Source: an uncultured Acetatifactor sp.
Lineage (GTDB): Bacteria > Bacillota > Clostridia > Lachnospirales > Lachnospiraceae
Length of the DNA: 64,000 nucleotides
NCBI GenBank assembly: GCA_910583845.1
Contig: CAJUAB010000024.1
Span: 15,462-79,461 of the forward strand
Reading direction: 5' to 3'
Below are positions 44,582 to 53,400 of the stretch, one piece after another (the stretch's first letter is position 1; every line of letters begins with the position of its first letter). The notes under the pieces were generated by a model. The model made no database searches. It had not been told where the DNA came from and was given only the letters and a program-made list of their open reading frames with translations. The position numbers and the translations under genes are program-made.

Positions 44582-45154
44582 ATGAAAAAGAGATTGTTGG
44601 CAATTGCATTGGCAATGGGAATGGGGGTCAGCATGATGGCATGTGGCATGGAGACACCGGAAATGTCCGCCGCAGCCCGTGAAGTGCCTCCGGAAGATGC
44701 CGGAATCACCTATATAGATGAGGAAGCTATCGCCCTGGCGGGCTCCGTGAGGGCAGCGGAGATGACAGAGGCGGAACTGCTCAGAGCGGATGAGCTTCGC
44801 GCCCTGGCAGTGTCCGCGTTTGACCTGCTCAACGCGGAGAGAGCTTCCCGGGGGCTTCCGGCATATACCTGGAACGCTGATCTGGAGCTGTGCGCGCAGA
44901 TCCGTGCCACAGAGTGCGCAGGCAGCTTTTCCCATACGAGGCCTAACGGTTTGGATTATTACACGGTGAACAGCGATCTGATGTGGGCGGAGAATCTGGC
45001 CAAGGGATATGCCGATGCCAGCAGCCTGGTAGCCGGATGGATGAATTCTCCCACACATGCCGCTAATATTCTGGACGGTGAAATGCTCTCCTGCAGCATT
45101 GCGGTATATGAGACTGACGGCACATTGTATTTTGCGCAGGAATTTGGTTATTGA
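44582..45154 (+). CDS. CAP-superfamily lipoprotein
   Basis: 190 residues. A lipoprotein signal peptide with lipobox SMMAC (Cys21) leads to a CAP/SCP domain: FDLLNAERASRGLPAYTWN, SFSHTRPNGLDYY, the Glu of WAENLAKG and WMNSPTHAANILDG. These are the conserved His/Glu cavity residues of bacterial CAP proteins such as YkwD. The ATG at 44582 is 8 bp after GAAGGAG. It follows the wall protein by 21 bp and belongs to the same surface cassette. A second CAP lipoprotein is carried by the integrative element at 62048-63295. Confidence 0.88.
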   Translation: MKKRLLAIALAMGMGVSMMACGMETPEMSAAAREVPPEDAGITYIDEEAIALAGSVRAAEMTEAELLRADELRALAVSAFDLLNAERASRGLPAYTWNADLELCAQIRATECAGSFSHTRPNGLDYYTVNSDLMWAENLAKGYADASSLVAGWMNSPTHAANILDGEMLSCSIAVYETDGTLYFAQEFGY

Positions 45155-45164
45155 GCCAAAGGAG

Positions 45165-45384
45165 GGACGCATTGCGGGCTATGTAACCTGAATGAGGCCC
45201 AAATCTCCCACATATTGTGACGCACATCTGACAGAAAGCATTTTTCAGACACGCACCGGGGGCTGCCGCGACAGATTCTTTCGCGATAGCCCCGGTTCTT
45301 ACAAAAAACCGGGGATACTATGGTAAGTGACATTGAGATTTCTGTTTTCACGAAATTCCGGAAGGGCCATTCAATGTCAGATGC
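45165..45384 (+). repeat. Dispersed intergenic repeat copy R4 with hairpin module
   Basis: 45196-45254 matches the minus strand of 28400-28458 at 54 of 59 positions and ends in the core GCATTTTTCAGACACGC. A GC-rich hairpin (GGGGCT..AGCCCC, 45258-45294) follows, then a second hairpin with arms TGACATTGA (45328-45336) and TCAATGTCA (45371-45379). CCGGAAGGG inside it is shared with the hairpin at 8845-8920. The block fills the spacer before ispF. Confidence 0.7.
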
Positions 45385-45453
45385 CGTAATGATATCTCTG
45401 GTTTTTGTTTTAACGGATACACGGCGGAGTGAATAAAGGGAGGCAAACAGGAC

Positions 45454-45993
45454 ATGAGAGTTGGAATGGGTTATGATGTACATCGTTTGACGGCGGATCG
45501 CAGGCTGATCCTGGGAGGAGTAGAGATTCCTTATGAGAAAGGACTGCTGGGACATTCGGATGCGGATGTACTTTTGCATGCCATTATGGACGCGCTTCTG
45601 GGGGCGGCGGCGCTGGGGGATATCGGAAAACATTTTCCGGATACAGATCCCGCCTATAAAGGGATTTCCTCCCTGGAGCTTCTGAAAAAGGTGGGCGAAC
45701 TGCTGGAAGAGCGGAGCTTCCTGATAGAGAATATAGATGCGACTATCATAGCGCAGGCACCTAAAATGCGTCCCTATATGGATGCTATGGAGGAAAATAT
45801 TTCAAGAGTTCTGGGCATTTCCTCCGAACAGGTGAACGTGAAGGCCACCACCGAGGAGGGACTTGGGTTCACCGGAAGGAAAGAAGGGATTTCAGCCCAG
45901 GCCATCTGCCTGTTGACCAGTCCTTTTAATCTGTCTCTGGAAGACGCGTCATCCGCCCCATGCGGGGGATGCGGCGGATGTCCAAGGTCATAG
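45454..45993 (+). CDS. ispF: 2-C-methyl-D-erythritol 2,4-cyclodiphosphate synthase
   Basis: 179 residues. Metal ligands Asp8 and His10 (GYDVHRL) and His42 (LLHAIMDALLG) are present, as are GDIGKHFPDTDP and NVKATTEEGLGFTGR. The enzyme forms the cyclic diphosphate in the non-mevalonate isoprenoid pathway. A C-terminal tail of about 17 residues beyond the usual end contains PCGGCGGC, three closely spaced cysteines that the core family lacks. No ispD partner is adjacent. Confidence 0.95.
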   Translation: MRVGMGYDVHRLTADRRLILGGVEIPYEKGLLGHSDADVLLHAIMDALLGAAALGDIGKHFPDTDPAYKGISSLELLKKVGELLEERSFLIENIDATIIAQAPKMRPYMDAMEENISRVLGISSEQVNVKATTEEGLGFTGRKEGISAQAICLLTSPFNLSLEDASSAPCGGCGGCPRS

Positions 45994-46026
45994 CGCCCAC
46001 AGGCAGCAAAACGCATGAAAAAACAG

Positions 46027-46055
46027 TTGACAAATCCTTCCTTATTGCATATGCT
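46027..46055 (+). promoter_or_regulatory. Promoter of cysE cluster
   Basis: TTGACA (46027-46032), 17-bp spacer, TATGCT (46050-46055). Confidence 0.7.
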
Positions 46056-46080
46056 GAATAGTAGGAAAGCAAAGGCGATA

Positions 46081-46120
46081 GGCGGATAAATTCGTCTCAG
46101 GGATGAGTTTATCCGCCTTT
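46081..46120 (+). other. Leader hairpin before cysE
   Basis: GGCGGATAAA pairs perfectly with TTTATCCGCC, followed by TTTGT. It lies about 20 nt into the predicted transcript and could be an attenuator. No T-box consensus is present. Confidence 0.45.
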
Positions 46121-46192
46121 GTACATGCAGAATCCGCTTTTCACTGTATGGAAAAGGGAAACTGCCTGTATGGGCGGATGGGAGTTAATGAG

Positions 46193-46909
46193 ATGGGCCT
46201 GATTCGGAACATCCGGGAGGAGATTCAGATCATCAAGGAGCGTGATCCTGCGATCCATTCTTCCATGGAAGTGTTTTTATACCCGAGCTTCAAAGTCATG
46301 ATGCACTATCGCATCGCACATAAGCTCTATCTGAAAAAGCATTTTTTCCTGGCAAGATACATTTCCCAGCGGGGAGTGCGAAAAACCGGGATCGAGATCC
46401 ATCCCGGCGCGCGCATTGGAAAAGGGCTTTTTATAGACCATGGCAACGGGGTGATCATCGGAGAGACGGCGGTGATCGGGGACAATGTGACGATTTACCA
46501 GGGGGTGACGCTGGGCGGCAACGGTAAAGAACATGGCAAGCGGCATCCCACGGTGGAGGACAATGTCATGATCAGCGCGGGGGCCAAGGTCCTGGGCTCT
46601 TTTACCATTGGAGCCAACTCCAAGATCGGTGCCGGGAGCGTAGTGCTGGCCGAAGTGCCGCCGGATTCCACAGTCGTAGGTGTGCCGGGAAGAGTTGTCA
46701 AACGCAACAATCAGGCTCTGCCCAGAGAGGACTTGGACCAGGCCCTGCCTGACCCTGTCAGAGAGGAGATCGCAGGTTTGCTGAAAGCCAACACAGAGCT
46801 GACAAACCGGCTGCTCACTGTGGAACAGGAGATCAGGCGGCTGCGGGAACAGAATGAAAAAAGACGGCCCGAGGACCTGACCGTAGAATTTAGAGGACAG
46901 GGAATATGA
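46193..46909 (+). CDS. cysE: Serine O-acetyltransferase
   Basis: 238 residues. The left-handed beta-helix hexapeptide repeats and active-site region IEIHPGARIGKGLFIDHGNG and GVTLGGNGKEHGKRHPT are typical of CysE. It acetylates serine to start cysteine synthesis. After the catalytic domain a Glu/Arg-rich helical tail of about 50 residues (NRLLTVEQEIRRLREQNEK) looks like a coiled coil. The ATG at 46193 is preceded by GGGAG. It heads the cluster cysE-cysS-mrnC-rlmB-sigH, which mirrors the Bacillus order. Confidence 0.95.
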   Translation: MGLIRNIREEIQIIKERDPAIHSSMEVFLYPSFKVMMHYRIAHKLYLKKHFFLARYISQRGVRKTGIEIHPGARIGKGLFIDHGNGVIIGETAVIGDNVTIYQGVTLGGNGKEHGKRHPTVEDNVMISAGAKVLGSFTIGANSKIGAGSVVLAEVPPDSTVVGVPGRVVKRNNQALPREDLDQALPDPVREEIAGLLKANTELTNRLLTVEQEIRRLREQNEKRRPEDLTVEFRGQGI

Positions 46910-47019
46910 GGCGGGCAAAAGGATTTTCCCCTCTGGACGCGGCATACGCGGGAGGAGCGGACAGCGCGCTCCGGAAGGAAAACCGGAACATTCAGAACAG
47001 AAAAAGAGGATAGGTCATT

Positions 47020-48456
47020 ATGGAGAACAAATTGCGTTTTTACAATACTCTGACGAGGAAGATCGAAACATTTATCCCCAATGAGGAGGGAAAGGTTGCA
47101 TTATATACCTGCGGCCCCACGGTGTATCACTTTGCCCACATAGGCAATCTGCGCAGCTATATTATGGAGGATCTGCTGGAGAAAACCCTGCGCTGGCTTG
47201 GTTATGACGTGAAGCGGGTCATGAATATCACGGATGTGGGCCATTTGTCCAGCGACGCGGATACCGGAGAGGATAAGATGTTGAAAGGCGCCAAACGGGA
47301 GCACAAGTCGGTTATGGAGATTGCCCGTTTCTATACGGACGCTTTTTTCAGTGACTGCGGGAAGCTGAATATCAAGACGCCCGATGTGGTGGAGCCGGCG
47401 ACCAACTGCATACCGGAGTTTATTCATATGATCCGGACGCTGCTGGAGAAGGGATATGCCTATGAGCAGGGAGGCAATATCTATTTTGACACATCCCGGT
47501 TAAAGGAATATTATGTTCTGTCCAACCACAGCGAACAGGAACTGCTGGTGGGTGTGCGGGAGGATGTGGACGAGGACGCGAACAAGCGCAACAAGAGCGA
47601 TTTTGTGCTGTGGTTTACAAAGTCCAAGTTTGACGATCAGGAGCTGAAATGGGAAAGTCCCTGGGGGCTGGGATATCCGGGGTGGCATATCGAGTGTTCC
47701 TGCATCAGTATGAAGCATCTGGGCGAATATATGGATATACACTGCGGCGGCGTGGACAATATTTTTCCGCATCACACCAACGAAATTGCGCAGAGTGAAT
47801 CCTGTCTGGGGCATAAATGGTGTAATTACTGGTTCCATGTACATCATCTGGTGGATAAAAGCAAATCCGGAGAGTTGGCGAAAATGAGTAAGTCCAGCGG
47901 GGACTTTCTGACCGTATCCCTGCTTCAGAAAAAGGGTTATGATCCGGTGGTGTACCGTATGTTCTGCTTACAGTCCCACTACCGCAAACCTCTGGAGTTC
48001 TCCTATGAGGTGCTGGATAATATGAGCGCCGCCTATGAGAAGCTGGTCAGACGCGTCGGCACCCTGGATCGGGAGGGCGAAGTGGACCAGGAAAAATATG
48101 CCGTGTACAGATCCAGATTTGAGCAGGCTCTCTGCGATGACCTGAATTCTGCCATGGCCATCACCGTATTGTACGATATGCTGAGGGCGGAGATGTCCGA
48201 CGCCACCAAGTATGCGCTGGCGGAGGATTTTGACCGGGTACTGTCCCTGAATCTGACGACGGCCCATGCGGCGAAGAGCGCTGAAAAGCAGGTGGACCCG
48301 GAACTGGAGCGCTATATTCTCGCCAGAATCGAGGAGCGGAAGGCCGCAAAAAAGGAGAAGGACTTTGCCAGAGCGGATGCCATCAGGGCCGAGCTGCAGG
48401 AGAAGGGGATTGTGCTGGAGGATACGCGCGAGGGTGTGAAATGGAAGAAGGTATGA
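47020..48456 (+). CDS. cysS: Cysteinyl-tRNA synthetase
   Basis: 478 residues. Class I motifs are intact: CGPTVYHFAHIGNLRSY with the first zinc Cys and the HIGH-type sequence, WHIECSCISMKHLG with a further zinc Cys, and KMSKSSGDF. It charges tRNA-Cys. It lies 110 bp after cysE and overlaps mrnC, so cysteine supply and cysteine charging are linked in one transcript. Confidence 0.97.
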   Translation: MENKLRFYNTLTRKIETFIPNEEGKVALYTCGPTVYHFAHIGNLRSYIMEDLLEKTLRWLGYDVKRVMNITDVGHLSSDADTGEDKMLKGAKREHKSVMEIARFYTDAFFSDCGKLNIKTPDVVEPATNCIPEFIHMIRTLLEKGYAYEQGGNIYFDTSRLKEYYVLSNHSEQELLVGVREDVDEDANKRNKSDFVLWFTKSKFDDQELKWESPWGLGYPGWHIECSCISMKHLGEYMDIHCGGVDNIFPHHTNEIAQSESCLGHKWCNYWFHVHHLVDKSKSGELAKMSKSSGDFLTVSLLQKKGYDPVVYRMFCLQSHYRKPLEFSYEVLDNMSAAYEKLVRRVGTLDREGEVDQEKYAVYRSRFEQALCDDLNSAMAITVLYDMLRAEMSDATKYALAEDFDRVLSLNLTTAHAAKSAEKQVDPELERYILARIEERKAAKKEKDFARADAIRAELQEKGIVLEDTREGVKWKKV

Positions 48457-48881
48457 GCCTGCCAGAGCAGATCCGCAGCTGCTTCGGGTGCGGAAAAGTG
48501 GATATCCGGACCTATTCCCCGCTGACCATGGCCTATATCGGGGACGCCATATACGATCTGGTAATACGCACCGCAGTGGTGGAGCGGGGGAACCGCCCGG
48601 CCAATGATCTGCACAGGTACACGATACAGTTTGTAAGAGCCGGAACCCAGGCGAAGATGATGGATGTCCTGGCGGAGCTGCTGACGGAGGAAGAAACGGA
48701 TATTTACCGCTGGGGCTGCAATGCCAGGTTCCATACGAAGGCGAAAAACGCATCTCTGAAGGAATACCGCAGGGCCACAGGGATGGAAGCGCTGATAGGG
48801 TATCTTTATATGACAGGCCGCATGGAGCGCATTCTGGAGCTGGTGCGGGAAGGTATTGCGCGGCTGGGCATGAAACTGTAA
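48441..48881 (+). CDS. mrnC: Mini-ribonuclease 3
   Basis: 146 residues, an RNase III catalytic domain without a dsRNA-binding domain: MAYIGDAIYDLVIRT holds the catalytic acidic residues and YRRATGMEALIGYLYM the second half. In Bacillus it matures 23S rRNA. The ATG at 48441 overlaps cysS by 16 bp; an ATG at 48453 overlapping the stop (ATGA) is an alternative start. Confidence 0.93.
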   Translation: MEEGMSLPEQIRSCFGCGKVDIRTYSPLTMAYIGDAIYDLVIRTAVVERGNRPANDLHRYTIQFVRAGTQAKMMDVLAELLTEEETDIYRWGCNARFHTKAKNASLKEYRRATGMEALIGYLYMTGRMERILELVREGIARLGMKL

Positions 48882-48946
48882 CAAAACAGACGCACCGCCG
48901 TATGGGCGGCGGAGAATACGGGAAAACGAAGGGAATCACAGAATTT

Positions 48947-49684
48947 ATGGGAGTTCAGGAACAGAAAATCGAGGGCAGGAACGCGGTGATTGAAGCCTAC
49001 CGCAGCGGTAAACCCATTGATAAGATCTATATTCAGGACGGCTGTCAGGATGGCCCCATTATGACCGTCAAGCGGGAGGCCAGAAAGCATGAGACGCCTA
49101 TCAAATACGTGGACAGGGAGAGACTGGACCAGATGTCTGAGACAGGGAGACATCAGGGGGTCATCGCGGTGGCGGGCGCTTATGAATACGCGCAGCTGGA
49201 GGAGATCCTGGCGGCGGCCCGGGCCAAGGGGGAACCGCCCTTTCTCTTCCTGCTGGACAATATCGAGGACCCGCACAATCTGGGAGCCATCATCCGGACC
49301 GCCAATCTGGCGGGGGCCCATGGGGTGATTATTCCCAAAAACAGAGCGGCAGGTCTGACAGCCGCCGTGGCCCGGACTTCGGCGGGGGCGCTGAATTATA
49401 CCCCTGTGGCCAGGGTTACCAATCTCGCCCAGACCATTGAGGAACTGAAAAAAGAGGGCATCTGGTTTGTGTGCGCGGATATGGCGGGTACCCGCATGTA
49501 TGATCTGGATCTGAAAGGCCCCATCGGTCTGGTAATCGGCAGCGAGGGTGAAGGCGTGGGCCGTCTGGTCAGGGAAAAATGTGATATGACCGCGTCCATC
49601 CCCATGAGAGGAGACATTGATTCCCTGAACGCCTCTGTGGCTGCCGGCGTTCTGGCCTACGAGATTGTGAGACAGCGCCTGTGA
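48947..49684 (+). CDS. rlmB: 23S rRNA (guanosine-2'-O-)-methyltransferase RlmB (TrmH family)
   Basis: 245 residues. The N-terminal substrate-binding domain (KIEGRNAVIEAYRSGKPIDK) is followed by the knotted SPOUT methyltransferase domain: LDNIEDPHNLGAIIRTAN, LVIGSEGEGV and DSLNASVAAGVLAYE are the three SPOUT motifs. It is expected to methylate G2251 of 23S rRNA. The ATG at 48947 follows AAGGGA; an ATG at 48902 has no site. Confidence 0.93.
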   Translation: MGVQEQKIEGRNAVIEAYRSGKPIDKIYIQDGCQDGPIMTVKREARKHETPIKYVDRERLDQMSETGRHQGVIAVAGAYEYAQLEEILAAARAKGEPPFLFLLDNIEDPHNLGAIIRTANLAGAHGVIIPKNRAAGLTAAVARTSAGALNYTPVARVTNLAQTIEELKKEGIWFVCADMAGTRMYDLDLKGPIGLVIGSEGEGVGRLVREKCDMTASIPMRGDIDSLNASVAAGVLAYEIVRQRL

Positions 49685-49704
49685 GCGGGCCGGAGGTTGC
49701 TATC

Positions 49705-50310
49705 ATGGAACGGGAATACAGTCAGCTTGGCGATGGGGAATTGATAGACCGCCTGCGGGGCGGAGACAGCCGCATCATGGACTACATTATGGACAAATAT
49801 AAGAATCTGGTGCGCAGCAAGGCAAAGTCCATGTATATTCTGGGCGGAGACAACGAGGATCTGATCCAGGAGGGGATGATCGGTCTGTTCAAGGCGATCC
49901 GGGACTATGACTGCGGCAGGGACGCCAGTTTTTACACTTTTGCGGATCTGTGTATCAGCCGCCAGATGTACACGGCGGTGCAGGCATCCCACAGGCAGAA
50001 GCATTGGCCGCTCAATACCTATGTTTCTCTCTATGGCAGCGGACGGGAGGACAGCGAGGAGATGGAACTGGCGGAGGCATTGCCCCCGGATCAGGATCAG
50101 AACCCGGAGACCCTGTTTATCGACAGGGAGCGGGTGGAATATCTGGAAGGACAGATTGAAAAGGAATTGAGCAGCTTTGAAAAACAGGTGCTGGATCTGT
50201 ACCTCACCGGCATGAGCTACAGTCAGATCGCCAAAGTGCTGGGCCGGGAGGAAAAATCCACGGACAATGCGCTGCAGCGGCTTAAGGGGAAGATAAAGAA
50301 GATGCTATAA
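49705..50310 (+). CDS. sigH: RNA polymerase sigma-H factor
   Basis: 201 residues. Region 2 (NLVRSKAKSMYILGGDNEDL, IQEGMIGLFKAIRDYD) and region 4 (LYLTGMSYSQIAKVLGREEKS) match SigH of Bacillus and clostridia, which drives early sporulation genes. The ATG at 49705 follows GGAGG. In Bacillus a yacP gene lies between rlmB and sigH; here the spacer is only 20 bp and yacP is absent. The terminator overlaps the last codons. Confidence 0.93.
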   Translation: MEREYSQLGDGELIDRLRGGDSRIMDYIMDKYKNLVRSKAKSMYILGGDNEDLIQEGMIGLFKAIRDYDCGRDASFYTFADLCISRQMYTAVQASHRQKHWPLNTYVSLYGSGREDSEEMELAEALPPDQDQNPETLFIDRERVEYLEGQIEKELSSFEKQVLDLYLTGMSYSQIAKVLGREEKSTDNALQRLKGKIKKML

Positions 50311-50331
50311 GGTCTTCTTTATTTTTTTTTA
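50293..50331 (+). terminator. Terminator of cysE-sigH cluster
   Basis: ATAAAGAAGA pairs perfectly with TCTTCTTTAT and is followed by eight or more T residues. The left arm is inside the sigH coding sequence. Confidence 0.9.
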
Positions 50332-50354
50332 ATAATATCTGCCGGGCTTATAAA

Positions 50355-50383
50355 TTGACTTTCCGACAGAGGGGATATATAAT
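50355..50383 (+). promoter_or_regulatory. Promoter of RND pump operon
   Basis: TTGACT (50355-50360), 17-bp spacer, TATAAT (50378-50383). Confidence 0.8.
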
Positions 50384-50392
50384 TTAAAAGGT

Positions 50393-50412
50393 GACCGACT
50401 GGCCGGTCGGTC
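50393..50412. promoter_or_regulatory. TetR-type operator at pump promoter
   Basis: GACCGACTGGCCGGTCGGTC is a 20-bp nearly perfect palindrome (one mismatched pair) starting 10 bp after the -10, that is at the transcription start. The tetR gene downstream is its likely reader. Confidence 0.75.
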
Positions 50413-50420
50413 ATGTTCCG

Positions 50421-50455
50421 GAACATTGTTCAAACACACTCCAGGATGCAGGCGG
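50421..50455 (+). repeat. Dispersed intergenic repeat copy R5 (upstream of RND pump)
   Basis: ACATTGTTCAAACACACTCC followed by AGGATGCAGGCGG matches the repeat core at 22.3 kb. It ends about 15 bp before the start codon at 50471, within the 5' untranslated region. Confidence 0.55.
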
Positions 50456-50470
50456 AAAGGAAATGGCATT

Positions 50471-53400
50471 ATGATATCAAAATTCAGCGTGAAAAAACCG
50501 TATACCGTACTGGTGGGCGTGGTGCTGGCCATTGTGCTTGGCGTCGTGTCTTTTACCCGCATGACTACGGATCTGCTTCCCAACATCAGTCTGCCCTATG
50601 TGATTGTCATGACCACCTATGTGGGAGCCAGCCCGGAGACGGTGGAGATGGTGGTGACCAAGCCGGTGGAGTCCTCCATGGCCACCGTCAGCAATATAGA
50701 GAGTATCAGCTCCGTGTCATCGGAGAACTATTCCATGGTGATTCTGGAGTTTGCCCAGTCGGCGGATATGAATGCGGTTTCTCTGGAGATCCGGGAGAAT
50801 CTGGACCAGATTAAGTCCTACTGGGATGACAGTGTGGGCAATCCCATTATCATGAAGCTGAATCCGGACATGCTGCCGGTGATGATGGTGGCTGTGGGCG
50901 TGGAAGACATGGAGTACGCCCAGGTGAGCGAGTATGTCACCGAAGTGCTGATGCCCGAGGTGGAGAGTCTGGAGGGCGTTGCCAGCGCCAGCGCCGTGGG
51001 GCTGCTGGAGGAGAGCGTCAATGTGGTTATACGGCAGGAGAAAGTGGATGCCCTGAACAGGCAGATTTATGCGGCCATAGATGACAAGATGCGGGACGCG
51101 GAGGAGGAACTGGAAAAAGGCCGCGAGGAACTGGAGAACGGCCAGCAGGAGCTGGAGGACGGAAAAAAGGAGATCGGGGACGGTCTGAAGGAGATCAACA
51201 ACGGCAAAAAAGAACTCCAGGAGGGGAAGGATGAGCTGAACAGAACCCAGGAGGAGACGGCGGCGAAGCTGGCGGAGACCAAGACCCAGCTGCTCACCGC
51301 CAAGACCAGTCTGGAATCCACCAAGATGACGCTGACTACCAATCTGGCCACTGCTAGGGGTTTGCAGACCGGTATTGATGAGATTCATAAAATACAGGAC
51401 AGCACCAACGGTTATATAAAGGAATACGACAGGCTTACAGGGGGATTCAGCATATCGGGTTCAGACACGGACATCGACGATGAGACCAGGGGGCAGATCA
51501 ATCAGCTGAAAGACCGGTTCTTTGCCAGCGATATCGTAAAAAAGATGGATTCCAATGAGCAGGCGGCTTCCATGCTTGCGGATCTCAGGGAGCTGGACTG
51601 GTCTGATCCGGACAATTTTCAGACGGTCTATGTCAACCTGGGACTGATCACCGCCGTCGTAAACACGCAGCTTATGTCCCAGCGGGGCAATCTGGAGCAG
51701 TCCATGAATGCCATTACCAACGGTATGGGGCTGTCGGCCTTTGAGTCTATGGTGAACCGTACCATGGCCACCATAGATGAGAATCTGGTCAAGGTCAACA
51801 GCGGGCTGATCGAGGTGGAAAAGGGGGAACTGACGGCGGCGGTGGAATTTGCCAATGCCACTTCTCAGATCAATCTGGGTGAATATCAGATGGAGCTGGC
51901 CCAGGCCCAGCTGGACGCGGCCAGGGAACAGATAAAGGCCGGGGAGGAGCAGCTGGACGCGGCCAGAGAGCAGCTTACGGAAGGGGAGAAGCAGCTGGAG
52001 GACGCGCGGCAGGAAGCCTATGACAGCGCGGATATGACGGAAATCCTCACGGTGGATATGATCAAAAATCTGTTGACGGCCCAGAACTTTTCCATGCCCG
52101 GAGGTTATGTGACAGAGGAGGGGATTGATTATCTGGTGCGCGTGGGGGACAAGCCGACTACCCTGGAGGAGCTTAAGGCCCTGCCCCTGATGGATTTACA
52201 TATGGACGGTGTGCCGGTGATCATGCTGGAGGATGTGGCGGATGTCTTTTTCACAGATAACCTGGGGGAGATCTATACCAATGTAAACGGCAGCCCCGGC
52301 TGTATGCTTTCCATTCAGAAGCAGACGGGCTATTCCACCGGAGCGGTGTCCGATCTGCTGCTGGAGCGCTTTTCGGATATGATGAAGGCGGATACCAGTC
52401 TGCATGTCATCACGCTGATGGATCAGGGAGTCTATATTGACCTGGTGATGGACTCCATCGTGAGCAACATTCTGATGGGCGGATTGCTGGCCATATTGAT
52501 TCTGCTGGTATTTCTGAAAGACCTGCGGCCTACGATGGTGGTGGCGTTCTCCATTCCCATCAGTCTGGTAACAGCCATTGTGTGTATGTATTTCAGCGGT
52601 GTGACCCTGAATATCATCTCCCTGTCCGGTCTGGCTCTGGGCATCGGCATGCTGGTGGACAACTCCATTGTGGTGATCGAGAATATTTACCGGATGCGGG
52701 GGGAGGGCAAGTCGATCCTGGAGGCTTCCATAGAAGGGAGCAAGGAGGTGACAGGCTCCATCATCGCCTCCACGCTGACCACGGTGTGCGTGTTCGCGCC
52801 CATTGTTTTCACGGAGGGTATCACCAGACAGCTCTTTGTGGACATGGGGCTGACCATTGCCTACTCTCTGCTGGCCAGCCTGATTATCGCCCTGACGGTG
52901 GTGCCGGCCATGGCCTCCAAGATGCTGACCAGAACGAAGGAGCAGAAGGAGGGGCGGTTCTTTGCCGCTCTGTCCGGGGGATATGTCAAGGTTCTGGGCG
53001 GAGCGCTGAAATGTAAGAGCCTGGTGCTGGTGCTGGCGCTGGCCATGCTGGGGATCAGTTTTGCCCTGGCCTGGACCAACGGCACCGCCTTTATGTCGGA
53101 TATGGATTCCACACAGATGACCGTCAGTGTGCGCCTGTCGGAGGATGCCACTCTGGAGGAAACCGGCGCTCTGACGGATACGGTGGTGGAGAGAATACTG
53201 GAGATGGAGGATATCACGGATGTGGGTGCCATGGCCAGCACTTCCTCTCTGGCCATGTTGACCGGAGGAGGTAACAGCAGTACCTACAGCACGGACATCT
53301 ATGTGGTGGCCCGGGAGGACAAAAAGCGCAGCAACGAGGAGATCGCCCAGGAGATTCTGGACAAGACGGCGGACCTGGAAGCGGAGATCACGGTGGACAC

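Noticed and set aside
46056..46192. T-box riboswitch ahead of cysE-cysS
   Set aside because: There is no AGGGTGG-type T-box and no specifier-loop layout. Only a simple 10-bp hairpin is visible.
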